Shown: in pieces, positions 44,276 through 52,994 of the stretch
Layout: each line of letters opens with the position of its first letter
How positions within the stretch are numbered: the first letter of the stretch is position 1
DNA from: Gracilibacillus lacisalsi DSM 19029
GTDB lineage: Bacteria; Bacillota; Bacilli; Bacillales; Amphibacillaceae
Length of the DNA: 64,000 nucleotides
NCBI RefSeq assembly: GCF_000377765.1
Contig: NZ_KB898670.1
Location: 89,988 to 153,987, forward strand
Direction: 5' to 3'
Position numbers and translations under genes: made by a program
The notes under the pieces: model-generated
What the model saw: the letters and a program-made list of their open reading frames with translations, nothing else
What the model was told of the DNA's origin: nothing
The model's database searches: none

Positions 44276-46312
44276 ATGAAACCTTCAACCGAAAAAAGGC
44301 TATTTCAATATGCACTGACTAGCAAGAAATACATTCTAATCGGTTTAGTTTGTTTGATTATTGCAGTTGGATTAGAGCTTACTGGACCTTTTATCGCCAA
44401 AAGAGTCATAGATAATCATATTGTCGGCATTCAGACTAACTGGACACAAGTGGAAGAGCAACATGATACAGACACTATCCGTTTCAATGGTATGTTCCTG
44501 AAACGAGCAGATCGCCTAACCGATCAAGATCAAATGGTCAGTCAGCATACCCTTTTACAATCAGGGAAAAATTTTCATTTAGTGAATCAAGAAGTTCCAC
44601 CGAACAGTTCGGTTCAATCTGCCAATGATGATAAGATCACGATTAGTTATAACAATACGACAGAACAAATAAATGGTATAAAGCTCAATGTGAGTGACCT
44701 GTATACGTTCTTCCAGCCTGAAATCAGCCCAATCGTTCTGTTACTTGGATTGTATTTAGGGCTAATCCTAATTGCTTCTATCTTTCAATATTTTAAAACA
44801 TATTTATTACAAGTATCAGCCAACAAAATTATTCAACGAATGCGCAATGATGTCTTTCAACGAGTCGAAGAACTGCCAATGAATTATTTTGTCAAAAGAC
44901 CAGCAGGAAAGATTGTAGCAAGAGTTACCAATGACACAGAAGCAATCAAAGAGTTATATGTCAAGGTGCTTGAAACCTTTGTAAATGGATTTGTATATAT
45001 GACAGGGATATTTGTTGCCCTCTTCTTATTAAATGCGTCATTAGCGACTATTTGTTTAATTGTGATACCGATTTTGTTTGTATGGATGAAATTATTTAAA
45101 AAATACGCTGGCAAATATAATCGCGTTATCCGCTCTACCAATAGTGAGATTAATGCCTCCATCAACGAATCCATTCAAGGAATGCCGATTATTCAAGCAT
45201 TTCGAAGAACAAACGAAACACAAGGTGAATTTGAACAATTAAATACGCGTCACTATGTTTATCAAAAGAAAATGATTGTTCTCTCCGCCTTAACCTCTTT
45301 CAATCTCGTTAATGCCTTACGTGGCATTGCTTTTGTCGCTTTTATTTGGTTCTTTGGTTCTAATGCATTATCTGGGGGAAGTTTAATAACAGCAGGGGTT
45401 TTATATGCATTCGTCGATTATCTTACCCGCTTGTTTGAACCAATGACACAAATCGTCAACCAACTTCCACAGTTAGAACAAGCGAGAGTGGCTGGTGCGC
45501 GAGTGTTTGAATTGTTAGATGAAAAAGGTGAGAAGATCGAACAGCTGGAGATGAATAGAATTAAAGGTGACATCCTTTTTGACAATGTTAGCTTTGCTTA
45601 TGAAAAAGACGACTATATTTTAAAAAATGTCAACTTTCATGTAAAACCAGGCGAAACGGTAGCGTTTGTCGGACATACCGGTTCAGGTAAAAGTTCGATT
45701 ATGAATTTATTGTTTCGCTTCTATGACCCACAAAAAGGTTCGATCAAAATCGATGGCATGGAGACATCAACCTTGACTCGCCAACAGGTTCGCCATCATA
45801 TCGGAATTGTACTACAGGACCCGTTTATCTTCACGGGAACGGTACTGTCGAACATCACATTAAATAATCCAGCGATAACTAGAGAGAAAGCAATTGCTGC
45901 CCTAAAAGCAGTAGGTGCTGATCAATTTATTGAAAGGTTACCAAACCAATATGATGAACCAGTCGGGGAAAATGGCAGTGAATTCTCTACCGGACAGCGA
46001 CAGTTGCTATCATTCGCTAGAGCACTAGCATTCGACCCTGCTATTCTAATTCTAGATGAAGCTACTGCCAATATCGATACCGAAACAGAAGGATTAATTC
46101 AAGAAGCAATGAAAGTCCTCGCCAAAGGTCGAACAATGCTCATCATTGCTCACCGTTTATCAACGATTCAACATGCTGATGAGATCATCGTCCTAGAACG
46201 AGGTCAAATAATTGAAAAAGGAACACACCGAGAATTATTGCAACAACGAGGGAACTATTATCAGATGTATAAGATGCAACAAGGAACAAGTAACAAAATT
46301 CCAGCAGTTTAA
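44276..46312 (+). CDS. bmrD: Heterodimeric multidrug ABC exporter, BmrD/YheH-like half
   Basis: 678 residues (673 in B. subtilis BmrD). There is an extra ~100-residue extracellular insertion between helices 1 and 2, a feature of BmrD. Nucleotide-binding domain: Walker A GHTGSGKSS, a degenerate signature EFSTGQRQ in place of LSGGQ, and Walker B LILDEATANID with the catalytic Glu. Together with BmrC there is one competent and one degenerate ATP site. Shine-Dalgarno GAGGTG. Confidence 0.93.
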   Translation: MKPSTEKRLFQYALTSKKYILIGLVCLIIAVGLELTGPFIAKRVIDNHIVGIQTNWTQVEEQHDTDTIRFNGMFLKRADRLTDQDQMVSQHTLLQSGKNFHLVNQEVPPNSSVQSANDDKITISYNNTTEQINGIKLNVSDLYTFFQPEISPIVLLLGLYLGLILIASIFQYFKTYLLQVSANKIIQRMRNDVFQRVEELPMNYFVKRPAGKIVARVTNDTEAIKELYVKVLETFVNGFVYMTGIFVALFLLNASLATICLIVIPILFVWMKLFKKYAGKYNRVIRSTNSEINASINESIQGMPIIQAFRRTNETQGEFEQLNTRHYVYQKKMIVLSALTSFNLVNALRGIAFVAFIWFFGSNALSGGSLITAGVLYAFVDYLTRLFEPMTQIVNQLPQLEQARVAGARVFELLDEKGEKIEQLEMNRIKGDILFDNVSFAYEKDDYILKNVNFHVKPGETVAFVGHTGSGKSSIMNLLFRFYDPQKGSIKIDGMETSTLTRQQVRHHIGIVLQDPFIFTGTVLSNITLNNPAITREKAIAALKAVGADQFIERLPNQYDEPVGENGSEFSTGQRQLLSFARALAFDPAILILDEATANIDTETEGLIQEAMKVLAKGRTMLIIAHRLSTIQHADEIIVLERGQIIEKGTHRELLQQRGNYYQMYKMQQGTSNKIPAV

Positions 46313-46341
46313 TTCGGCAAGACATTTAAAACCTAAAGAAT

Positions 46342-46372
46342 GCCCCGCTACCTATTAGCGGGGCTCTTGTTT
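46342..46372. terminator. Terminator after bmrD
   Basis: GCCCCGCTA (46342-46350) and TAGCGGGGC (46356-46364) with TCTTGTTTTAT after. ectD converges on it. Confidence 0.9.
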
Positions 46373-47304
46373 TATTGATGTAATAACACTTTCTTCTTAT
46401 TAATATCAAAAGGTTTTGGTTTAATCGGCTTAATATTTGTTCGGTTCGCAATAAACTCTGGTCTTGGAGAGATATTTGCGAATGGTTCTACTAGTTTGTT
46501 TTCGATACTGTTAAAAACAAAGAACACATTACTACGTGGCATTGGCGAAATATTACTATTAGAACCGTGCATGGTATTAGATTCAAAGAACAATACAGAT
46601 CCAGCAGGCCCTGTAGCACTATCGATTCTTCCGCCTTTTTCTAATAACCAGTTAATACTATCATGATCTGGCACACCTATATTTTGCATTTTCAAAGATT
46701 GTTCGAAATGATTTTCAGGTGTTTCGCCAACACATTGTACAAAGTAACGATGTGAACCTGGAATCAATAATAGTGGACCATTGTAAGAATAATTATCCGT
46801 CAAAATAATACTACAACTAACCGCGCGCATGTTAGGCATCCCATCTTCCATATGCCAAGTTTCGAAATCAGAATGCCAATAAAAGTCTTTCCCTTTAAAG
46901 CCAGGTTTAAAATTAATTCGAGATTGGTTTATGTAAACCTGGCTTCCTAATAATTGTTGTGCAATTTCAACAATACGTTGATGTGATGATAAATTGTGGA
47001 AAAATTCATCATTGTTATGCACATCAAATACGGAGCGGATTTCATCGCCACCAGTTTCTCTCACTACATAAGGTTGGTCAGAAGACTTATTGTCATTCAT
47101 ATTTCGCTTTAATTCTTGTTGTAATACTTTTACCTCATCAAAAGAGAAAAAGTTTTCCATAAATAGATAACCATTTTCTTCGTAAAAATCTAATTCTTTT
47201 CGTTGTAAAGGACCATCCTCTTTTGTGGAGTTGTGAATTATCGGATCTTTTCTTTCCAAAATGGAAGGCATGCCTTTGATTCTAGAAGGATATAAATCTT
47301 TCAT
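46372..47304 (-). CDS. ectD: Ectoine hydroxylase
   Basis: 310 residues. Non-heme iron(II)/2-oxoglutarate dioxygenase of the phytanoyl-CoA type. The EctD signature FYWHSDFETWHMEDGMP includes the iron ligands H144 and D146; the third, H246, is in TMHGS. Other conserved segments are LFMENFFSFDEV and IRSVFDVH. It converts ectoine to 5-hydroxyectoine, an osmolyte also protecting from heat. ectABC is not adjacent; synthesis genes must be elsewhere, or ectoine is imported. Strong evidence of a salt-adapted host. Confidence 0.95.
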   Translation of the reverse strand: MKDLYPSRIKGMPSILERKDPIIHNSTKEDGPLQRKELDFYEENGYLFMENFFSFDEVKVLQQELKRNMNDNKSSDQPYVVRETGGDEIRSVFDVHNNDEFFHNLSSHQRIVEIAQQLLGSQVYINQSRINFKPGFKGKDFYWHSDFETWHMEDGMPNMRAVSCSIILTDNYSYNGPLLLIPGSHRYFVQCVGETPENHFEQSLKMQNIGVPDHDSINWLLEKGGRIDSATGPAGSVLFFESNTMHGSNSNISPMPRSNVFFVFNSIENKLVEPFANISPRPEFIANRTNIKPIKPKPFDINKKKVLLHQ

Positions 47305-47543
47305 AATTCGATCACTCCTTGTCAGATATTAGATTTTACGGTTACAGTATAATCTTTTAGCACTCACTAAACAACTCTGATAACAATCTCTGTATAATTC
47401 TGTGCGACAGTGAAATCCAATCCATCTCAAATACATCTTTCTTACGATATCTTGCCATTTTTTACGGCTTTTATCGTAGTTAGATCTCATTTTGTGAAAC
47501 GAATACCATGATTTTTACGTAATATTAATAAGGAGGGAGATTT

Positions 47544-47837
47544 ATGTTCTTTCATTTTGTTTTAGTTATCATTATGTTTACAGGAGCTTTCTGCTTATTT
47601 AATTGGTTAATGGGATACAAAAAAGGAAACATTATTATTGATTTAGATGATCGTTACATCCAATACAGTGAATATGTCACAGCTATTCAAAGAAAGCTGG
47701 AAAGTGAAGGTAGAGATGTGACATACCTAGGTGATAGAAGATTCTCCATCGACGGAAAAAACTATATGTTCATTGAAAGAAATGTTAGTATGGGCGGAGT
47801 ACCAATGCAAAGGACTATCCTTAAACTAGAAAAATAA
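47544..47837 (+). CDS. Small membrane-anchored protein, unknown
   Basis: 97 residues: an N-terminal helix (FHFVLVIIMFTGAFCLFNWLMG) and a soluble basic/acidic domain (VTAIQRKLESEGRDVTYLGDRRFSIDGKNYMFIERNVSMGGVPMQRTILKLEK) that looks like a small alpha/beta unit. Excellent Shine-Dalgarno (AAGGAGGGAG). I do not recognise a family. Confidence 0.75.
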   Translation: MFFHFVLVIIMFTGAFCLFNWLMGYKKGNIIIDLDDRYIQYSEYVTAIQRKLESEGRDVTYLGDRRFSIDGKNYMFIERNVSMGGVPMQRTILKLEK

Positions 47838-47920
47838 TTTTTATAAGTGTACAATTGAGTTTTTTTCGTATATAACTGGAATATATAAATAACATAAGCG
47901 CAAACGAAAGGAGCGAAATT

Positions 47921-48610
47921 TTGAAAACCTTACTAATCATATCCCACCCAGACCTTATTGACTCTGGCAGTCAACAATACTTCTTAAACTCGATCAAAAA
48001 TCAAGATGACATAACCATCCAACATTTAGAAAACTTATACCCAGATGGCAGGATAGATGTAATGAAGGAGCAGGATTTGTTAAAAAGGCATGATCGGATA
48101 ATTTTTCAGTTTCCTTTTTATTGGTATAGTGGAACACCTTTTTTAAAGAAATGGCAAGATGAAGTTTTAGGAGAAGGTTTTGGTTATGGTACTAGAAAAA
48201 AGCCGCTTGCCGGAAAGGAATTTGGATTAGTTATGATGATCGGTGTAGCTGAGAAAGAATACCAGGCAGGTGGTGAAGAACTGTTTACGATAAGTGAACT
48301 TACGAAACCATTTCAAGCAATGGCTAATAAATTAGGAATGATTTATCTTAGACCATTGTCCATATTTCAGTTTTTTTATATGGAAGAAGAAGAGAAAATG
48401 AATACTTTAATCAAATATTGGCAGATGCTCACAATGGAGAAAGATATTAGTTTAGCTACTCGAGAAAAATGGCTGATCCAACAACTGCAGAATATGACCG
48501 AGTCTACAACCGAAACGAATACGATAACATTTGCAATTGAACGAATTCAAGAGAACCGAGACAAAATAGACGAGCTAAAAATGGTACTTGATGATATGTT
48601 CCTTGAATAG
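47921..48610 (+). CDS. NAD(P)H dehydrogenase (quinone)/flavodoxin-like, with extended tail
   Basis: 229 residues, start TTG (Shine-Dalgarno AAAGGAGCG). The first ~175 residues are a KefF/YwrO/MdaB-type flavodoxin fold (LLIISHPDLIDSGSQQYFL; IIFQFPFYWYSGTPFLKKWQDEVLGEGFGYGTRKKPLAGKEF). The last ~50 residues are an unusual tail (REKWLIQQLQNMTESTTETN... RIQENRDKIDELKMVLDDMF) resembling the 61-residue product of the next gene. Probably reduces quinones; the tail may be for oligomerisation. Confidence 0.82.
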   Translation: MKTLLIISHPDLIDSGSQQYFLNSIKNQDDITIQHLENLYPDGRIDVMKEQDLLKRHDRIIFQFPFYWYSGTPFLKKWQDEVLGEGFGYGTRKKPLAGKEFGLVMMIGVAEKEYQAGGEELFTISELTKPFQAMANKLGMIYLRPLSIFQFFYMEEEEKMNTLIKYWQMLTMEKDISLATREKWLIQQLQNMTESTTETNTITFAIERIQENRDKIDELKMVLDDMFLE

Positions 48611-48621
48611 GAGGCAAAAGA

Positions 48622-48807
48622 ATGACGAAAGAAAATGAATGGATGATCCAACAATTACAACAAATATTTGATCAAACAGATGATTACTACCAGCGCACAT
48701 TGATAAAGGCAACTCAGGATATTATTGAAGAACAAGAAAAACGAATGGACCAAATGGAAGGCGAAATGGAAGGCACGATTTGGAGTCCCAGAAAATGGAG
48801 TGAATAA
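48622..48807 (+). CDS. 61-residue coiled-coil protein, companion of the flavodoxin-like gene
   Basis: Good Shine-Dalgarno (TAGGAGGCAAA). Begins with NEWMIQQLQQIFDQTDD, close to EKWLIQQLQNM of the upstream tail, and continues as an acidic helix (IIEEQEKRMDQMEGEMEGTI). Same operon, 11 bp away; unknown role. Confidence 0.7.
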   Translation: MTKENEWMIQQLQQIFDQTDDYYQRTLIKATQDIIEEQEKRMDQMEGEMEGTIWSPRKWSE

Positions 48808-48852
48808 AGACTTAAACGCTTGGCAAGTTACAATGCCAGCGTTTAAGTCTTT
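48806..48852. terminator. Bidirectional terminator
   Basis: AAAGACTTAAACGCTTGGC (48806-48824) pairs with GCCAGCGTTTAAGTCTTT (48835-48852), one bulged base. Shared with the CotF-like gene. Confidence 0.88.
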
Positions 48853-48853
48853 G

Positions 48854-49339
48854 TTACATCGATAGTGCTTTTTTGGCAAGCGTCATGTCATGTTGTAACA
48901 ATGCTGCTAAATCATAAGAAGGATAGTGACCATTTTGATACATATAGGAAAAGATTCGTTCGTGACACGTTACAGCTAAATTCATTTGTTTCTTTAACAC
49001 GTTACGCAAGGCTGGTGTAGCTACTTCTGTAATGGCAATCCCGTAATTTCTTACCGCTGTTTTAGCAAAAGCTAATAAATCCCCGGCATAGAAACTGTCA
49101 GAAATACGATAATCACTGGACGGACCAGGATGTGGTGCATAAGGATAAAATTGAAGTAGTTCATTTAAGTTCATTTCCAGTTCTTTTATCGTTTGCAGGT
49201 AAATATTCTTCAATGCAGGATCCTGAATATGTTGTAACCCCATTTTCAATTTCATTAAACCAATTGACTGAAACGCAACTAGTTCATGGATTTCCAAGGT
49301 TTCGTGCCATGCAAGTGTTTGTTGGTAAGTGTGATCCAC
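48854..49339 (-). CDS. Spore coat protein, CotF/YhcQ-like
   Basis: 161 residues, GTG start (Shine-Dalgarno AGGAGCG). HETLEIHELVAFQSIGLMKLKMGLQHIQDPALKNIYLQTIKELE and a second helical half are typical of the CotF family of ferritin-like coat proteins. Acts in the spore coat; together with gerP supports sporulation ability. Confidence 0.82.
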   Translation of the reverse strand: MDHTYQQTLAWHETLEIHELVAFQSIGLMKLKMGLQHIQDPALKNIYLQTIKELEMNLNELLQFYPYAPHPGPSSDYRISDSFYAGDLLAFAKTAVRNYGIAITEVATPALRNVLKKQMNLAVTCHERIFSYMYQNGHYPSYDLAALLQHDMTLAKKALSM

Positions 49340-49445
49340 TTTGTATCGCTCCTTTTTTTATTATTACCATACAGTGTATGTAAAGGAACTGATTTAGGTA
49401 CATGGCCAATAAATCTTTCGCCTAGTAAAAAAATTACATTAAATA

Positions 49446-49976
49446 CTAAACTGGAAAATCTTCATTCTGAAAATAGCGTTCTGTTAGTATTTTTAAATGA
49501 TGAAGCTCATGACCTGCAACAATAAATGCCAATGCTCGTACGGTTACCGAAAAGCCATTTGCATTGCCCCAATTAGTCCAGACATCATCTCGTAAGTTTT
49601 TGAGCAGCTGTAAAGTAGCATCTCGAACTGATGCATAATCTTCTAGTAATGTTGTAAGAGAAAAAGCATCAAACATACCTTCTTTGACAAAATCATTTTG
49701 ATCATGACCGGGGAGCTTTGCTTTTTCCCCTCGTGCTATACAAAAAAGACGATAAGCCATATAACGTTCTGTATCCGCTAAGTGTCCTATTACCTCTTTT
49801 ATACTCCATTTTTCAGGTCCATAACGAAAATTTGCTTGTTCTGCTGATAAATTGTTCAGTCGCTTCAGCAAATCCTCTCTCTGCATTTGTAAAATATCCA
49901 TAATATTTCCTTCTGGAACCATGGATACATATGTTGCATAGTAATCAGCATATTCATTAGATTCTGGTCTATTCAT
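49446..49976 (-). CDS. DinB-fold protein
   Basis: About 176 residues from ATG 49976 (Shine-Dalgarno GGAGGG). Four-helix DinB/YfiT fold with the three metal-site His: His of EVIGHLADTERYMAYR, and the pair in AGHELHHLKILTERYF. Related YfiT-type proteins are metal-dependent hydrolases or thiol transferases (bacillithiol). Substrate unknown. Confidence 0.85.
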   Translation of the reverse strand: MNRPESNEYADYYATYVSMVPEGNIMDILQMQREDLLKRLNNLSAEQANFRYGPEKWSIKEVIGHLADTERYMAYRLFCIARGEKAKLPGHDQNDFVKEGMFDAFSLTTLLEDYASVRDATLQLLKNLRDDVWTNWGNANGFSVTVRALAFIVAGHELHHLKILTERYFQNEDFPV

Positions 49977-50072
49977 TTCGTCCCTCCTCACTTTCTCGAC
50001 TAGATTCATCAACTTTATTATAATCGTTTTCTGATAACAAAAAAAGTAAATGCAAAGTGTTATTTCTTGCAT

Positions 50073-50807
50073 TTACTTTTTATAATGAAATGGACATTTC
50101 GATGAAGTTTGGTTGTTATCTCGTAAAAAATACTGTTTCCATTCAAAATTATCTTCTGCTCCATATGGTTTTAACTCTGGGTGAATCGGGATCGAATCAT
50201 AGTTTTCTAGTCTATTTCTGACTTGGTTGATGATCTTCTCAGCGTGTTTCGATTTGTTAAATTGTTGAAACACCCACCTTGGGGTAATAGCTAACATCAA
50301 TGTAGGAAACGCTCTACTATTTCTTTTTTGATGTGCTGGGGTTGCACAATACATGAAATATCTTTCACCATGAAAACTAAATTCCCACATATGGTGATTT
50401 GGATCTATCGGGATTTCCCTTGGCCACGCTTTTTTATCATAAACCACGAGTTTACTCAGCTGCTCCCAAAATATATGTTCATATTGCTCGACTGAATAGC
50501 TTTCGATAATCTCTTTGGAAATTTTATAAAATACGATCAATGAAGTGTATTTGCCTAGCTCTCTCGAATGTTTCGAATAACTTCGTAATAACTCCCCTAG
50601 CTCATGTGTCGTTCGTTCCTCTGTTGGTGACCCAATAAACCCAAATCGAAGTTGATCTAATGTGAATCCAATGGTTGCCGGAATGCAAGGAAAAGGCTGT
50701 TCTTTATTTAACATTTTTTCGGTGAACCGGGCAACCATTCTTTTATTCCATGGATCAAGGAAGTCATCCCTTTTTATATCATCTTTTTTGTACCATTTGC
50801 TCAACAT
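50073..50807 (-). CDS. YqcI/YcgG family protein
   Basis: 244 residues from ATG 50807 (Shine-Dalgarno GTGAGGTG). FPCIPATIGFTLDQLRFGFIG...ELLRSYSKHSRELGKYTSLIVFY; the C-terminal SSKCPFHYKK is the C-P-F end of the family. Some members are heme-containing N-hydroxylases (GntA of guanitoxin synthesis), suggesting but not proving an oxygenase. Confidence 0.82.
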   Translation of the reverse strand: MLSKWYKKDDIKRDDFLDPWNKRMVARFTEKMLNKEQPFPCIPATIGFTLDQLRFGFIGSPTEERTTHELGELLRSYSKHSRELGKYTSLIVFYKISKEIIESYSVEQYEHIFWEQLSKLVVYDKKAWPREIPIDPNHHMWEFSFHGERYFMYCATPAHQKRNSRAFPTLMLAITPRWVFQQFNKSKHAEKIINQVRNRLENYDSIPIHPELKPYGAEDNFEWKQYFLRDNNQTSSKCPFHYKK

Positions 50808-50907
50808 AATCACCTCACGCCCTATTACATCTTATTCAGCCAAACTACATTTGGGTAAATGTCTATGTAAAATAGGCATTAGCGGAGATGATTATTACTC
50901 TTTTACG

Positions 50908-51411
50908 TTAACGAGGTGGACTTTCGACACCTAATTGAACCCAATCTTCTTTCGGTGGTCCATAAACCCCAAAAGGTTTTATTCCTGCTTGTCGCATAAG
51001 AACTGTAACTTGTCCACGATGATGAATAATGTGTTTCATGAGCCCCATTAGAATTTGAGCATTTGTTTCTTCTCTACCAAATGCATTTTGTACCTTTTCC
51101 AATGTTTTATCTGTCCATTGTTGTTCAATCACTTCAGCTGCACTAGAACTGACGCTTTTAAACGTTTTCACTATTTCTTTTGCTGAATTGGGAACACTTT
51201 CTGCTTTTTTTACTTGATTTATCTCTAACCCAAAATCAGCTAAATAGTCTGGGATACTTGTTGTTAAGTGCCATACAATTCTACCTAAAGTGCGACCTTC
51301 TGAATAAACTTGTTGTTTTAACGAATCATCGGTCAAACCCTCCAGCACTTTTTGAGTCAGCATTGCTTCTCGTTTCCATTCATAAATAAAGTCTGCAATT
51401 GTTACATACAT
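50908..51411 (-). CDS. DinB/DfsB-fold protein
   Basis: 167 residues. WHLTTSIPDYLADFGLEI and HIIHHRGQVTVLMRQAGIKPFGVYGP give the His triad of the DinB family. Separate from the one at 49.4 kb. Shine-Dalgarno GGAGGTAA. Likely a thiol-dependent or metal-dependent stress protein. Confidence 0.85.
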   Translation of the reverse strand: MYVTIADFIYEWKREAMLTQKVLEGLTDDSLKQQVYSEGRTLGRIVWHLTTSIPDYLADFGLEINQVKKAESVPNSAKEIVKTFKSVSSSAAEVIEQQWTDKTLEKVQNAFGREETNAQILMGLMKHIIHHRGQVTVLMRQAGIKPFGVYGPPKEDWVQLGVESPPR

Positions 51412-51639
51412 GTCTATTACCTCCCTTCCTTCATAATGGAATAGTGAATGTCTATCCTAAATATATTATAGAACATACGTTCCTGTTATTCAAGTTTTTT
51501 CCTGCCTATCGCTCGAAATACAACTTCAGATTTAAGAAATATTTAAGGATTACCTAATAGGACATTAAGATTCCCCGTATAAAATTGATTTCGGAAACAA
51601 GGTAGTTGATTAGAAAATAATTTAGAAGGAGTTTTACTG

Positions 51640-52137
51640 ATGATGAAAAAAATTGCATTTACAGCTATACTTGCACACCTATGGATTCAATGGATTTTGC
51701 TTGGAAGCATTTTACTAGATACTTTCATGGTCTATCCGAATATCTTTCATAACATTCCAGAATCATTTGCTATAAGTATGGAGTTCATGGCAGTGGCAAG
51801 TCCGCACACTTATTTTCCACCTTTAGGGATGGCAAGTATTTCAACTGGAATAATAGCTGTCATCTTATCATGGAAAGTGAAACCAGCACGTTATTGGGTA
51901 TTATTCAGTATGCTAATGATAGTGCTGGAAGGCGCCACGTCCATGATTTTTGAATGGCCTCGTAACGAAATCATGTTTATACAAGGAGAAGCGGTTCATT
52001 CTGTTGACTTCCTTGTTCAAACTGCCCGAGAATTCTTAATTGTTCACGGATTCCGTGTAGCCTATAATATAATTGGATCTATTTTGATGTTTGTCGGTTT
52101 TATGAAGTATTACAAGCAACAGCTTTTTTATAAGTGA
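51640..52137 (+). CDS. Four-helix membrane protein, unknown
   Basis: 165 residues, helices at ~5-25, 48-75, 86-106 and 133-157. Contains SFAISMEFMAVASPHTYFPPLGMAS, and may be a distant DUF1772-like protein. Shine-Dalgarno AGAAGGAG. Function unknown. Confidence 0.7.
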   Translation: MMKKIAFTAILAHLWIQWILLGSILLDTFMVYPNIFHNIPESFAISMEFMAVASPHTYFPPLGMASISTGIIAVILSWKVKPARYWVLFSMLMIVLEGATSMIFEWPRNEIMFIQGEAVHSVDFLVQTAREFLIVHGFRVAYNIIGSILMFVGFMKYYKQQLFYK

Positions 52138-52180
52138 AATAACGGACGATTTGCACCGTGTAAAATTAAAATCATTAAAA

Positions 52181-52225
52181 AAGCACATTAGTTAAGTATT
52201 AATCAATACACTAATGTGTTTTTCC
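52181..52225. terminator. Bidirectional terminator
   Basis: CACATTAGT (52184-52192) and ACTAATGTG (52210-52218) with A and T tracts outside. Confidence 0.85.
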
Positions 52226-52232
52226 TTTTGAA

Positions 52233-52472
52233 CTATAACCCTCGTTTAAATGAAATAGCTCGGTACATAAGAGCTGCATCTCTACCGATTTTATCTCTTC
52301 GTTGTATATATTGCTGTAGTCTCTTCAAGAATATCTCATCACAATGCTGATGAGATCGGTGTTTTCGGTAACAATCATCATGTTGCATGCAAAAAACATC
52401 TAATCGATTTAATGGCATGCCTGGTCCACTACAGCCTGGACCACAATATCGGTAACCGGGTAAACATGGCAT
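52233..52472 (-). CDS. PLA2-like mini-protein
   Basis: 79 residues. The calcium loop YCGPGCSGPG is followed by CMQHDDCY with the catalytic His-Asp, as in phospholipase A2 (mini-PLA2 forms of parvoviruses and bacteria). Six Cys. There is no signal peptide. Shine-Dalgarno GGGGGACGG. Similar small PLA2-like proteins occur in spore-forming bacilli. Probably binds or hydrolyses phospholipid; perhaps spore related given CotF and gerP nearby. Confidence 0.78.
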   Translation of the reverse strand: MPCLPGYRYCGPGCSGPGMPLNRLDVFCMQHDDCYRKHRSHQHCDEIFLKRLQQYIQRRDKIGRDAALMYRAISFKRGL

Positions 52473-52644
52473 TGGATACCGTCCCCCTTTATTTCTCGGA
52501 CCTTGTCATATTATATGTTCCGTTTCCTAGTCACGAAAAGGATAGCTATCATAGGGAAAAAGTGGATTTATCATCGTGTGAAGACTGAAAGTTAGAAGGA
52601 AGGAGAGGATTCCTTCCTTCTTCCATGCTAATGAGTGATTCATT

Positions 52645-52764
52645 TTATAATGGATTACCTCGTGAAGGAGATTTACCTCTTCCTCTTTTTTGCTTATCAG
52701 GCATTTTTTCATCCGGATTTGTAGGTGCATAATTAGGTTTTTCTTTTTTGCGTTGTTTGGACAT
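52645..52764 (-). CDS. 39-residue basic protein, SASP-like in character
   Basis: Shine-Dalgarno GGAGGG 6 nt from the ATG. Product starts MSKQRKKEKPNYAPTNPDEK and ends GRGKSPSRGNPL: many K, R, P and N, no hydrophobic core. Its composition is like minor small acid-soluble spore proteins, but I cannot name it. A longer frame over it (52527-52778) starts within the Shine-Dalgarno and is probably a shadow. Confidence 0.55.
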   Translation of the reverse strand: MSKQRKKEKPNYAPTNPDEKMPDKQKRGRGKSPSRGNPL

Positions 52765-52994
52765 TTCTTTCCCTCCATGATGATAATTGACTACTCTTAT
52801 AGTAACCGGAACTAGCCTATTTATACTGATACATCCCTGAATAGTAGGCCTTTATTTTCACTGATTTTAATGATTGGAATATAAATAAGAATAAATATTA
52901 TGCCAGCAGTGTGAACTTTGAGGACTATGCTTAACTTTCCGTTTGCGGGATTCTTTATAGTTAAGCAAACCTGCTATAGAAAAGGGGATTAGGA

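Noticed and set aside
52527..52778. 83-residue minus-strand ORF
   Set aside because: Its ATG is inside the Shine-Dalgarno of the 39-residue basic protein gene and its composition is that of a shadow frame; the 39-codon ORF has the right spacing.
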